This document shows, one piece after another, positions 12,447 to 25,300 of a stretch of 64,000 nt of DNA. The translations under genes were made by a program, and so were the position numbers. The DNA comes from Norana najaformis. Taxonomy: Eukaryota > Annelida > Clitellata > Crassiclitellata > Hormogastridae. The notes beneath the pieces are model-generated. The model ran no database searches, was not told where the DNA came from, and was given only the letters and a program-made list of their open reading frames with translations. The stretch lies in NCBI GenBank assembly GCA_964023275.1, contig OZ029915.1:33397989-33461988 (forward strand), given 5' to 3'. Position 1 is the stretch's first letter. Each line of letters starts with the position of its first letter.

Positions 12447-13860
12447 ATTTACAGCCAACATTAGAACCAGAAGTCAACATTTGCAATGATATTAAAGACA
12501 GTTTTTTAATGCGGTGCGGGCATCGACTGGGCCAACTTTCTGCAGAACTCGGGTGTTGTCTTGCGCTCCCATACAGCTTTCATCCAGTTGGTCAATCTGC
12601 CTCAGAAGTTGGATTGTGGACAGAGACCTTCTTCTGTTTCATCACTGTCCACACATTCTCAATGACGGTTAAGTGAGGACTATTTCCATGCCATGGTTCC
12701 AGCAGTGGAATAAGCTTTCGTATTAGCCAGGATTTGAATGCCTTTATATAGCTTGACATGGTGCACCGTCCTGTTGGAAGTAGTTGATATTGTGGATGTT
12801 GATAAAGTTTGACAGCTCGTCTCTCAGGATGTTCAGACAAACGGTTCCATTTTCTGTATTGTTCTTACGCGTTAGCCACAGTCCAGCTCGTCCAGCAACC
12901 GATACCGCCCCTCACTCCATGATCTTTGATTCCTGCTTCACTGTCAGTTTGATATAATTAGGATTATGTCACTGGCTTGGCGGTCTCCTCGTGCTTGCAG
13001 AAACTGTAAATTGGGTGAAAGTGCTTTCATCCGAAAATATTCATTGCTTCTGCTGGTCAGAGGTCCACTGTTTGTATTTGTGAAAAAGGCTAATCGATCA
13101 TTAACACTCTTTGTCGACAGCTTCGGTTTTCTTGCAGGATGATATGACTGTAGACCAGCACTGGACAATCTTGTTCTGTTGCTGGGTTTCTTGTCTGGAG
13201 GGCCAGTTAAGAATTTGGCAATCTTCACAATTGCGTTGTCAACCTGCTTGGTGGTCACCTTTGGTCGCCCACATGCAGCGATACCGTCATTTGAAGTTCC
13301 GCAGTTCAGTCACCATATTAACAGAACCAACAACAACTGAGCTATCAACCTTCAGCTTCTTTCCAATCTTTCTAGTGCGTATTTTCTGCTTGTATGAGAT
13401 AAATATTTGTCTGATGTTAGCACCTTCCACGAACCATGGCCAGCTCTGCAATGTATACAAAAAGCATTTGAAATCAGAAGATCTCTTTCACAAAATGAGT
13501 GCTGATTTGGTATCAACATTGCGGTGTAATTCATATTCCACCTATTATCTTTCACAGGGCACATTTTTAATACTTTAACAGTGCAATAAAACCACCACAT
13601 GAGTTATAATAATTGAATACCAACCTTTACAAGTTCTTGCTAAAACGACAGTAAAGTAAAATAAAATAAACAAAAGATAAACTTTCAAACTATTTTGCAA
13701 ACTATATAGCACAATAACAATCTGTTGTCACAACAGTGATAGCAAAAGAAGCAAAATAAGCCCCACAAATGCCTTAATAATAGAACAATAGTCTAAACAA
13801 TATAACAAAGTTGGAAAATGTGTTCAAAAGTGAATGGTCACAAACTTTTGGCCCTGACTG

Positions 13861-15628
13861 TATAAGGGCCGTTAGGTGACCTTGGTTTCATAGAAATGTC
13901 TGTCTTCGGTTTCAGCTTGGAATATTTTTGATTGATAGATTTTATGCTCATGTTTTTGGACTAAATGGACACCCATTTATTTAATCACGATATTCATTAT
14001 GCATTTGAAGCAGGTGTTCCAACCAATGTCACTAGATGCGGTGTTGTACAAAGCACCGCCTGGAAGGTACATTACGTAAGACATACATACAATTCTAGTG
14101 TGCAATGCTTGCGTTAACGTGAGGTTGTTTCATCCTCCTTTCCTCTCTGGTTGAATTCGTTCTTCTAGTTCTACTGAAATAGAGCATAGCAGCCGATCTT
14201 TCTAGAATCTTGCATAATGTATTCATATTAACACATGATTTTGATTTAAATGGAGAACATTCGGATTCATGATCTTCTAGCAAGGCCCTGGTTCTCTTTG
14301 TTGTGGCCGCCCAGAATATATAGGGCATTTTTAATCCTTAATAACAATTCAGTTGCACTGCCTTAGCTAAGTAACTGTTTTGGGACAATGGCGCAGTTTT
14401 TTTCCATTGCTTTATCTTCATCTGCACTTTTAACTGACGAAACTGTGCCTGTTTTTTGGAAAAGTTTCGCTTTTTCCTTTTAGCAGCTTCCCTGAAAGTG
14501 AACCACATGTTGAAAAACAGGGCTGCCTATTAACAAGCAATACAGATGTCGACAAAGATCTTTAGTGATTGTTTAACATAGGCCGATAGTGAAAGCTCGA
14601 CTAAAGGAAAAGAAAATTGAACAACTTCATGACCTACAAAGCGCAAAATCAAACTTAAGAACTAAAAATATACAACGTAGTACACGTTACAGGCGTTTAT
14701 CATCATTTAGAAAGTTATACAAGTTGTGTGGTTGATTGTGTGTCCTGTTCCCACCTGCAAATCTTTTGACAGCGCGATCCAGTTGCAGCTTAATTAGTTT
14801 AATATGATTGCGAGGCAGTCAGAGGATTTTGTCATTGCGTTTGAAAATTGTGCTCATCAGGTGTGGCCTTTCACATCGGCTTTCAACAGTTCGCTAATCC
14901 TCCATCTGTCGGTGTTCTTGAACTCTTCCCCCTCTTGCACGTTCTCTTGGAACATTTCATTTAAAACTTAACGCTAGTTAATGCTAAGCTACGAACCGGC
15001 GAGTCGACGCTTCGAAACCCGATTGTCGACAACATGGAAAGATCGTCGACAGTATGTTTTTTCGAGAATGATAGAACAACTGTGATAAAATTTCTATGTT
15101 ATTTTGCGTCAAGTTGGAATGGAAAAAAATCAAATCGGTCTTCAGAGACAGACCTTGGCCATCAGGATTCGTCGTTTGAGTTCATCTCCGCTGTATGTTT
15201 TGTGTCTTATTGACCTTCGCGCTGTGATTTATAAAGACAATAGAACAGCGCAACTGAAAGCGACTACCAATAAGTGCACTACCATTAAATAGATCTGTTA
15301 GTAAGTTTTTCGAATGAGAAACCCGTGGGCAGAACCAGCGGTAAACTTATACGAGCTGTGCATGACTTCATATATGCAGGAGACAACGTGTTCTTCTGTT
15401 TGAAAACCATGTACCTTTATGACGTACAGTTATCTGGCTGCCAATTTAAAGCTTTCAATACTACTACAAGATTTTGTTTCTTTATGTTGAAGGCCAGATC
15501 ACAGTCCGTGAAAAGCAGGTAGAACAGAAAAGACAATTCGCTTCGGTATTGTGATCAGCGGTTGAGGAACTCAACGGGACTCGGCATAAGCTTTTGCAAG
15601 ACGACCGACTGTGGGTGAAAGGACTCCA
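13861..15628. promoter_or_regulatory. Xlox upstream region
   Basis: No gene seen. The last kilobase before the Xlox start should include the 5' UTR and promoter. Homeodomain-type cores (cttaattagtttaat at about 14790) and a T-box-like aggtgtg (about 14859) are visible, but no TATA box or TSS could be fixed. All functional reading here is inference. Confidence 0.3.
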
Positions 15629-16346
15629 ATGGATCGCACAGCAAACCATTACTATAGTTCGCTCCATCGAACGGACGCGGACTTAGCCTATGGCCGAGAC
15701 GAGAACCAAATGCAGCATATGTCGGCTGCTGCCGTGGCAGCAGGTGCCTACTACGGTAGCTACCTGTACGGAGAGCCAATGGGTTCGTCGATGGGTTACG
15801 AGATTCTGCCGTCGGCGATCGACTCGCCTCCCATCCAGGGTTACCCCCTCGCTGGACATGCCTTTCCAGCAGGCAGCATAGGATCCTCCATGGACCTGGC
15901 GTCGTCTTCTGAGAGGGCAGCGTCGATGGCTCCTGTCGATTACCCTACCCTTAGACTCCTGCAACGGACATCTGGAACCACCAAGTCATCAGCGCAAGAA
16001 GAACTTCAGAGGAGAGATGCTCTGAATCACCATCACCACCGTCTCCAGCAGCAACAGCAGCAGCAGCTTCCAGCAGCGGCCCAGCCACCTCCCGCTCATC
16101 AGAATCCGTTTAAGAGAAGAGCGACTGAAAAGTGGTCCGACGATGACGACGACGACGAAGTAGGAGACCCAGTTGGAACAGCGAAGGGAACGGAGAAGAC
16201 CCAGGCAACGACAGGCGCCAGAAGGCAGGACAAGGCAGGAGGAGGAGCAGGAGCAGGAGGGGCGGATGATGCGAAACCATCGCTACATTTTCCATGGATG
16301 AAGACGACAAAATCACACGCTCATCAGTGGAAGGCACACTGGATCG
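15629..16346 (+). CDS. Xlox: Xlox exon 1
   Basis: Encodes residues 1-239 plus the first base of codon 240. It ends at atcg|gtaagtac, a near-perfect donor. An (AAC)n microsatellite at 16358-16381 begins only about 12 bases into the intron. CAG/CAA, CAC and GAC codon runs in the exon encode the homopolymer tracts, so length polymorphism is likely. The exon is clearly richer in G+C than its flanks. An unspliced read-through would stop 14 bases after the junction. Confidence 0.93.
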
Positions 16347-19300
16347 GTAAGTACTTATAACAACAACAACAACAACAACATTGTAGATAATTTTATTATG
16401 AGCAACAACAGCGATCAGTAATCAGTAACAATGTAAAAAATAATATTTTACATTTGCTCCGTTTGAAGATATTCATGATTTAAAATGTTTTTGTAACTTT
16501 ACACACACTGAAAATAAAAACGCAATGAAATTACTTCTAATGAGGAGCGCCATCACTAGACAAACATTTACTTTTGTTATTCTTTTTCTGTTATCTGGGT
16601 AGCATACACTCGCGCTGTAACTGTCAACTAAAGTCTGTATTATCGACTAACCAGTTGGTTCAGCGCTAGCTGTACTAGTCTAGCTAGCTACATTGGTTAA
16701 TTAAAGCGTACGTTAAGGCGCCTCTGTGCGTTAGGATGCCGGTTCGCATACCGATCGTGACAATATTTCAGAGATTTGAATGTCGGGCTAGCACAGTCAA
16801 ATTGTAAAAATTGTACAGGTTTTTCTATAGCGACCGTATGGCCTCGACCCTATCGGGTGAGATCCTTCACCACCGCTGCACGCCATTTAAGGTCCCCGTG
16901 CACGGACCGTGTAGCCCGAGATTCAAATCTTTGAAATGAGCCACGATCGAGTCGCGAACCGGCGATGCTCACGACCCAGGCCGCAACTACCCTGGTTCAT
17001 GTATTCATCTGCTCGAGAATTGATTTTGACAATGCCGTCCTCGTAGGCCTAGGATCCTCCTACACTGCACAACTCCAGTCTGTCTTGAATGCTGCGGCTC
17101 GCCTGATTGGTGGTATCCCTAAGTTCGGCCACATTTCTTCATTTATGCTGGAACAATTGCATTGGCTCCCAATATGGGAGCGTATTCTCTTCAAAATCTT
17201 GACCCTCGTGCGGAATTGTCTTGTTGGCTGTGCTCCGTTATATCTAAGGGAGCTCTGCATCCCCTTTCTTCTATTCCTGGCCGCAGACACTGCGTTCATC
17301 GGTTCAGGGCGATCTCGCCGTTCCTCTAGCTCGAACTGCCACCGCTCAGCGCCGCAGCTTTGCTTTTGCTGACCCTGCTTCTTGGAATGACTTACCTGCC
17401 GACCTTCGTCGGGAGCTTCTCTCCCTCCCCCTTTTTCCGAAAACGCTTGAAGACCGTCTTATTCCCCAGTTCTGGGACATTGGGCCGGGAGCGCCTCTGA
17501 TGAGACTACCTTGAAGCGGCGCTTTACAAATTTATGATTACGAGTATGATTACGATTACAGAGGTTTCCTTGGCGTACGCGCTTACCAATGTAGCTAACT
17601 AGGCCAGTCCCTACACGGAGACCTAAAACTCAAACGGGCAGCGGTGATGAAGGATCTCACCCGCAAATTGAGCAAAATCGAGGCAATACGGTCGCTGTAG
17701 AAAACCGTTTACATTTACATTTACACTGCTATTAGCATTGTAAGCAATGTTGCGGTAGGTAATAAAAATGGCATTTGCCACTGGAAGTGTTAATATTTCC
17801 CATTGCAATTTCCTACTAGCATGATATCTGTGACCGTCCACGAGAAAACCCTCACAAAAGTTGGAAAAGATCAAGACTGAGATTCATATTGGACTGGAAT
17901 TACGGAATAATTTGGTGAAAACAGCGTGTTTCTATCACAATTAGTAAAAAAGGTTAAAATTTTTAAAGATAGAGGTGTCTTGGCGGTTACTATTGAGAAA
18001 ATTTCCGTAATTATGACTCGACCAAAGTTGCTGTGTCGAAGGTTCGTGAATGTTTATAAGAATAGTAAATTGGAGGATATTTATACGCCTTTGAGGCTGT
18101 CCCTAATTAGATTTTCATAAAAACTGAAAATGAAAAATATTTACAAGGCTTGTTCATATGTATATATATATATATTATAATCGATGCTCAGAACTTCAAA
18201 TTACGTCTCCACGGAACATGTTTGATTCAGTTTTTGTTGCAGAACAGCATAATAAAATTGATACAAAAATACTTAGCCAAACTCTGTACAACAGCTTGTA
18301 GCTTGATAGCTAACACAACAAGGAATACTCATGTGCAAAGAACTCATTTTGAACCATTTTATGCTTATTTGTTTTCTGTGCACATTTCGCGGAAATTTAC
18401 TTTGACGACTTTGTGGGGGTTTCCTCATATGCACGGCCATGTTTGTCTTGAGCTGCGTATTTTTCACTCTTAAAATATAATTGCTGTAGGCCTACGCATG
18501 GTTTTGGCTTCTGATAATTCATTAAGGGATAGGCCTACGCAGGGTTTTGGCTTCTGATAATTCATTAAGGGAACACCTGTCCATATCTCGTACCTTAACA
18601 CTTGCTTTAATAGACAACTTTTTCCTATCCCGATCTTCAAGATTAAGGGATAGGCCTACGCAGGGTTTTGGCTTCTGATAATTCATTAAGGGATAGGCCT
18701 ACGCATGGTTTTGGCTTCTGATAATTCATTAAGGGATAGGCCTACGCAGGGTTTTGGCTTCTGATAATTCATTAAGGGATAGGCCTACGCATGGTTTTGG
18801 CTTCTGATAATTCATTAAGGGATAGGCCTACGCAGGGTTTTGGCTTCTGATAATTCATTAAGGGAACACCTGTCCATATCTCGTACCTTAACACTTGCTT
18901 TAATATACTACTTTTTCCTATCCCGATCTTCAAGATGAGCCTTCTTTTAACTATCTGAAAGAGCGCTTTTCATCTGGTAGAAGTATATCTCGGTCGCTGA
19001 GCAGGCGCAAGTGTAGTTATCTCGCCGTCCCAATAGATGGCATATGTCTGTCGTTTGTCTTATCTGTAAAAGTGGTTTTCATGTTACGACTTCGATGCTA
19101 TTGCACTTCCAAGAGCGCACAGCCGATGAACGACACTGTCAAAAGCCGCTAAGCTATCGCGCCGTCTTGCACTCTTGAGACGGATCACTGCACGACATCA
19201 GCGCGCCCTTTGATCGTGTTGACGATGTATACGTATTTGTATTGTCATGAATCAATATCGCGGCCAAGTAATAAATGTTCCAACCACTGTGGTACTTGCA

Positions 19301-22300
19301 CTAAACTAATCTTTTCTTTCATTTGTATCGGAATTACTTAGAATCCAAGTTTTTGGCAAACATACTTCTTAGTGAACCATAGTCATACAACAGTCAACTT
19401 TGAAACAGATTACTAACGCTTACTTTCTGATGTCATCCACGATTAGTAGAACGAAATGCTTGTACGGCGACTGGTAATTGCATTTAGACTATTTAATTGG
19501 TCGAAAATGCGGAGTTCAGAAGGCAATGAATAATCATTTGGAGAACTGTAACAGAAACTGGCAAGTACGTAGCTCTATACAAGTACTGAACTTGACAGAA
19601 ATGTGACAAAAAGTACTGACAAATAAGATTGTGTAACCCTTTTTATTAAAATTTAATACGACCTGCAGCGAATCAAAGAATTCGTTTCATACGTTGGCTG
19701 ATCGCTTCAACCACAATGCATGTTAGTATACCTCTATTTTTATTCGGCTGATTCTCACAAAATCCGAGACAAGATTTTCGAAATTGCAAATTAATAGGTA
19801 AAATGTCTACACACAACACTCAAAAAAGAAGGACTTGTTGAGCAATCAGAATAGCAGAAGTTATCAAATAGCGCCTTTGTGACATCTGCATGCCTTTAGC
19901 CAGATTGATTCGAATTGACCATTTATCATTATCATCATCATCATCATTATCATCGTTGTCGTCGTCATAATCTTCATTATCATCGTTGTCGACACTTCAT
20001 TATCATCGTCATCATCATCATCATAACCGCCATTAGCATCACTATCGTTATCACCATTACATCGTTATCATTATCATCGTTGTCGTTGCCATCATCAACT
20101 GAAAGATGATATAACCGTCGTGACTGTATGTTAAAGGTTAGTTCCTATCTAAGTGGGTCGCCGCTTACATGCATGCATACAAACACCTAGCAATGCGCAT
20201 ACATACATATACACATATGTGCATATATATATGAGATATTATAAATAATGTACTGACGTGCGTTGGATTTGGAAGGCCTGTTTATCGTGGATTATGTCAG
20301 CGTTTAATGCTATTATACAAATGGTACGAGGGGATCCTAACAGTTATCTGGTTGACGCTGGAGGGGGAGTGGATGGGAGAGGTGGGGCATGAGCGAGGGA
20401 CCTGGACGAGGAGAACGAGACGGTTTGTGTGCGTATTTGCTTCTAGTACGGGTCCAACATTCATAGATTGGCCGGGCTAACAGCGGTCATAAATACATCA
20501 GACTGTTACAATTTATCTCGTGCAAATAGAGAGCGGAGCTGTTGGCGCTGACAGTTGAGTTGACGGGCAGAGATAACACGACAGCCCGGCCTGCTTGCTA
20601 GCCGTCAACGTACGACGACCGACCGAGGCGACCGACCGCTGGCCTCGGCCATTTATCTTCGTCCCCTTCTCGTCAAACATGCATGCGTAGGGGACAAAAT
20701 GAAACGGCGAGATCTACTCGTATCGGACGATTGTATCGCCAAGACGAGCACTTGCCCCGTGCGCGCTCGCGCAAGAGTTTGGCCCGACGGCGATTAGGGT
20801 TAAACTACTCGTCGCTGGAGATAATGCGGGGAACATTTCACTCATGTAGTCATCCGGATTTGTAATCATTTGCGTCGTTCTAACCATTGTCGTCGTCATT
20901 TTCAGCTAGTCCATTATCGTAATTTAAAAAAAATAATAGAATGGATGAAAGGACCTGTGGATTTCATAAATAAAAAGGATTCTTTGCAAATACGCAATAC
21001 TTCATAATTTCCTATTAATAGCAATCTAAAACGGATAGGCCTACTTACAGAAAGAGAGGGGGGATGAAGGGAGCAAGGACGAAGGAAATCTGGAGAAGCG
21101 GACTTCTAGATGAAGAAGCAGAATATTTGTTTATACCAGATGATGCTAAGAACAAGCACCGAATGAAGCTGCTGATGGTGATGTTGACAATATGACGACG
21201 ACTGCGACGGTGATGACTGAAGTATTCTGAAATATATTTAATACAGCCAATCTGTAGGATTACCGCAAGATATCCACGCATTGCATTTGTACCTTTATCT
21301 GACAATTATCTGACCCACCATACGAACTCACCAACACTTCACCTCTTGCAATTTCTGGGCTGGTCTTTCACCCAAAACTGAAAACATTACTCTTCCAAAA
21401 ATCTTACCCTGATTCGTCCTCTTTCTCTTCTTTCTATGTCTCTGTCTCTCTGTCTCTGTCTCTCTCTCCGCTCTAATCCGAAACACCATCCGCCGTAGCC
21501 GTCTGACTGTCTGCCTGCCTGACTCCTAGATGATGGATCTTGACCCTTTCTGGCTATCGATTTTGTTTTGACTGAGCGCCCGTGAATAATCTGGTTCCCA
21601 CGACTTGGCTTTCGTTGAGCGCTTTAGAAATCTCGAGCATAAGATTACGATTACGGTGATCACCTTACACAGCCCATAATCACCTGATTTTAACAATTCC
21701 CCATCTTATTATCACATTCAAAGGTTACATAGAACATTTATAGCGCGCCTTCGTGATTAAAAATTCCCGGCGACAAATTATGTTTAGTTCTGTCCTAACG
21801 TGTTCCATCATTCATCGATGTGTCTTCTTAACCCAAACGGATGCTGAGGTTTCAACCTCGGCCTAGCATGCATCCGTACACGGGGACCTTAAATGACGTG
21901 GCGCCCATTGAATCGGGCAACTGTGGTGAAGGATCTAAACCCGATAATTTCAATGAAAAATGAGCAGGTTCGAGGCCTTGTGGTCGCTATAGAAAGGCCT
22001 GTACATTTAGATTTTCCATTTAAGACGCATAAAATGCATAGCAAACATCGAATCTTATTGCTTTCCAACAGTGAAACTCAAGCACTGAACACCCAATATG
22101 CTCAGTTATCAGGAAATCACATTTCAAAAAAGCCATCACTAGCATCATCATCGCCGCTATCATCAGCAACAACGACATCAACAACATCATTATCAGCATC
22201 ATCATCAACTCTTTAATCTACAGTATGTATGTATTTCAAGTATGTATGCATGTATGCAACTATAAGTACATTTCTATAGCACATTTTCTAAAAGTGTAAC

Positions 22301-25300
22301 AACCATCAGTATCAGCAATAGAAGTTCCATATGCCAATCTTTTGGCAGGGCTGAGTGTCAGCGAGTGACCTTCACTCTCTGGTTCCCTGGATACGTGTTG
22401 TTCTCGTAGTTTAACTTTTCCCATCCTTTCCCAATCCCGACAAGATGTACGAACCTTAACTTCTAACTGCAACGACGCGAGAGCAAGTGTTAGGATGTGA
22501 ATCAGTGAGAAATTCACTCATTTTCGCCAACGTGCATTGTGCGTTTGGAGAGTTCACCATGCTTTACCATGCCAAGTGGAGTCATCAAATTAAACTGCAG
22601 GGCCTTTGTTTTAACCCTCATCCACATTGGTCATGAAAGTCAGGTTATTGCATGCCTGGGGTCCGTCTAACAGTTAGAATGCATGCTTCAAGTGATATTT
22701 ACCTTCCGACATCAAAACAGCCTAAGTTCTTGAAACATAGTAACATAATAGTTTTAGTTAAGTAGGTCCTAACTTGTCATAGAAAGAATATTTTATTATA
22801 CAAATCAGGTAAATGTTATATAAAGAATGTAACATGTTACGCTCATCAAAGCAAACTGTTGAATTTAAGCTTATTTTAATTCGAGAATTTCAATTGAATG
22901 AAGAAAGTTATCAAGTTAAGCATTAATCCTGGTTTAACAGATGCTACCGTCTTCAATTAATGTGTTTAGAAGTCGTCTGTTACATACTGTACACTCGGCG
23001 CACGTAACGACAGGTGTCGAATGATCCATGCAGACATTTCTGTGGCAAAAAGTGCACTCTTGTTTCAACTTTCTGTCAGCACCGCATGAACAGATGTGGC
23101 AACGACGCTTTCTGGAGGGTTCGCTGCTGTTAAGGTTGCCTTCCACTTCAATCGGTATACCATGTATGTTAGCACGCTTGATAGCATTTCTCACTTGTCG
23201 TGATGCGTAGAAGACAGCAAGATGACAGCCTTTGCCTTCTTTGGAACATAAGAAACCAAAGTGTAATTTCCACCGAAGCCATAAATTGTTGATTTTTCTT
23301 CTCTGATCTTTTTGGTTTGCATTTCATTTGGGATATCCGCCTTGTTTTTGCGAATTGTTCCCACATATGTAAGTATGCTGTTCAAACAGAGTTTTACAAG
23401 AGGCAGGCTGGTGAAAAAATTGTCACCAAATACGACCCGTCTTCATCATGACTTGGTCAAACGCAATTTGCTACTGCCAATCCCTGTTCGACGTCTGTCT
23501 TGATTCGGTTGCCTCCCCAGATATACTTCTTCTTTCAATGGATATGATGTCTCGTAATCGCATGACCACCAGACTTTTGTTCTGGATTTAGCTGCATGGT
23601 TTGTTGGGTATGTATTGTTGAAAAGGGCACTTTCCTCTAACCGGCACCAGAGGTTCATCCACGGTGATGTCTGTCCCTGGAATGTAGAAGTTTGGAAGTT
23701 GTGCCTCAAATAGCTCCCAGATAAAAGCCAGTTTATAAGTTGCACGTCTCTGTTCTCTAGATGCCTTGTTATCAAAGCAAAGAAAATGCAATATATCCTC
23801 GAAACGATTGACCGACATTGTTGCAGTAGAGATGTTCGCTTGACCACATATCCCGCAGAAGTTCCAGTTTGGCTCTGTATGTTTCAGCCAGAAGAAGGAG
23901 ACCCAGGAATGCATTCATCTCGGCTGTTGTGAGAGGAATCCACTTCTTGACAGTCTCTGGATGGGCAGCATTCCACAGGGAGATGACTCTAAACTTCTCG
24001 ATTTGTCTCATGGACCATAATATCGAGCATAATCGGAGTAATAAACAGGTGACATGCCTCCAGTGGTGACATTACCTTCCCATCTCTAGAGATTCCTGGT
24101 GGATGACAGTTGATATCTTGTGGACCACGTCTATGCACAGCCAGAGGTGTCATCGACCACAAGCAACTACTGCGGGCTGTCAGATTAGTTACAGTATCCT
24201 CAGTAGGCAGGTCTCGATAACTGGATCTAGCACCACACAGTGACGTCCACTTCGACCACGTTCTGTGCCACAAGTTGCTGTTCTGCCACGAACTTGTGCT
24301 GCAGGAAGTGCAGGTCCTTCAGCAGGCTCAGTCATTACTGTCAGTTTCTTCTTCGTCAGACATGTGACCAATTTCATCTTCTTCATCAACCATCACCTCG
24401 CTGATTTATTCGTTGCTCTAAAAGCCATCTTCTTCATCATCGAGTAGTATCTTCAGAGCTTCAGCCACAGCGTAACTAACGTCTTTGAGCCATTTTACAC
24501 AGAATTGCCCAGCATCAGTTGTTTCACAATTGTGCTCAATCATTTTCTAAAAATTGGTGCCTAAGTAATTTTATTAACGTTTTTGCAATAGATTTTCACT
24601 TGTGGGGTCCAACTGGACCCCAGGGGTCTCTATGGACCCCAGGGGTCTCTATGGACCCCAGGGGTCTCTATGGACCCCAGGGGTCTCTATGGACCCCAGG
24701 GGTCTCTATGGACCCCAGGGGTCTCTACGGACCCCAGGGGTCTCTATGGACCCCATATGAAATTCAAAATTTTTTCCTTTGTGAAATCATTTGCTGATCT
24801 ACAAATTCATCCAGCTGTTTCTAGATGAAAGGCTGACAATTACATGAAATAATAGTGTTATATCAGCTAGGGAACAGAAGTTACACATATTCTAAAATGG
24901 CTAGGGTCCGCTTGGACCCCAAGTATGTGGATGAAAGTTAATAGCAGAGATAGAATCCTTTTGTCGTTCGTGGTCTCCTCAGCAAGTCGTTCTAGCATCG
25001 TCCATAGATATACAATGTATTTCTGTGTTGTCGGTCGGCCTGCGATGAAATACTGGTCATGATGCATAGTTCAATCGCTGGCTCGTGTTGTTATGGTATA
25101 TGATGTGATGCATGATGTGTTCTTCTGTAATATATGTGTGTATATATATAAAGCCATCCCTAAGAGAGAACTATGGGACTTTCATATACGATGCCAGTGG
25201 CAAATCCTCTCCCTCACAGTCTGATCCTTTCAGTGACGGTGGGCAGTACATGCATTCAGTTTATAGGGAGTTCGCTAGAAGGCTGCAATGGAACAATCAA

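Larger units (their letters stand above)
12040..13860 (-). mobile_element. Degenerate Tc1-like DNA transposon
   Basis: The right end reads ccaaaagtttgtgacca after cagtcaggg (minus strand) and the left end tagtcattccaaaagtttgtgacca, both next to TA. Between them the minus strand encodes broken Tc1 transposase pieces: RKPKLSTKSVNDRLAF at about 13100 and SPHLTVIENVWTVMKQKK at about 12630-12690. The latter corresponds to the SPDLNPIENxW motif with its final catalytic acidic residue. Frameshifts and missing motifs make it inactive. One arm of the inverted repeat lies between the left TIR and the transposase. Confidence 0.82.

Noticed and set aside
12193-12489. Open frames with perfect five-residue repeats
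   Set aside because: Produced by the 15 bp minisatellite; the same array is open in more than one frame.
24519-24797. Collagen-like GPQGSLWTP repeat protein
   Set aside because: An artefact of the 19 bp minisatellite inside the piggyBac element, read on the strand opposite the transposase.
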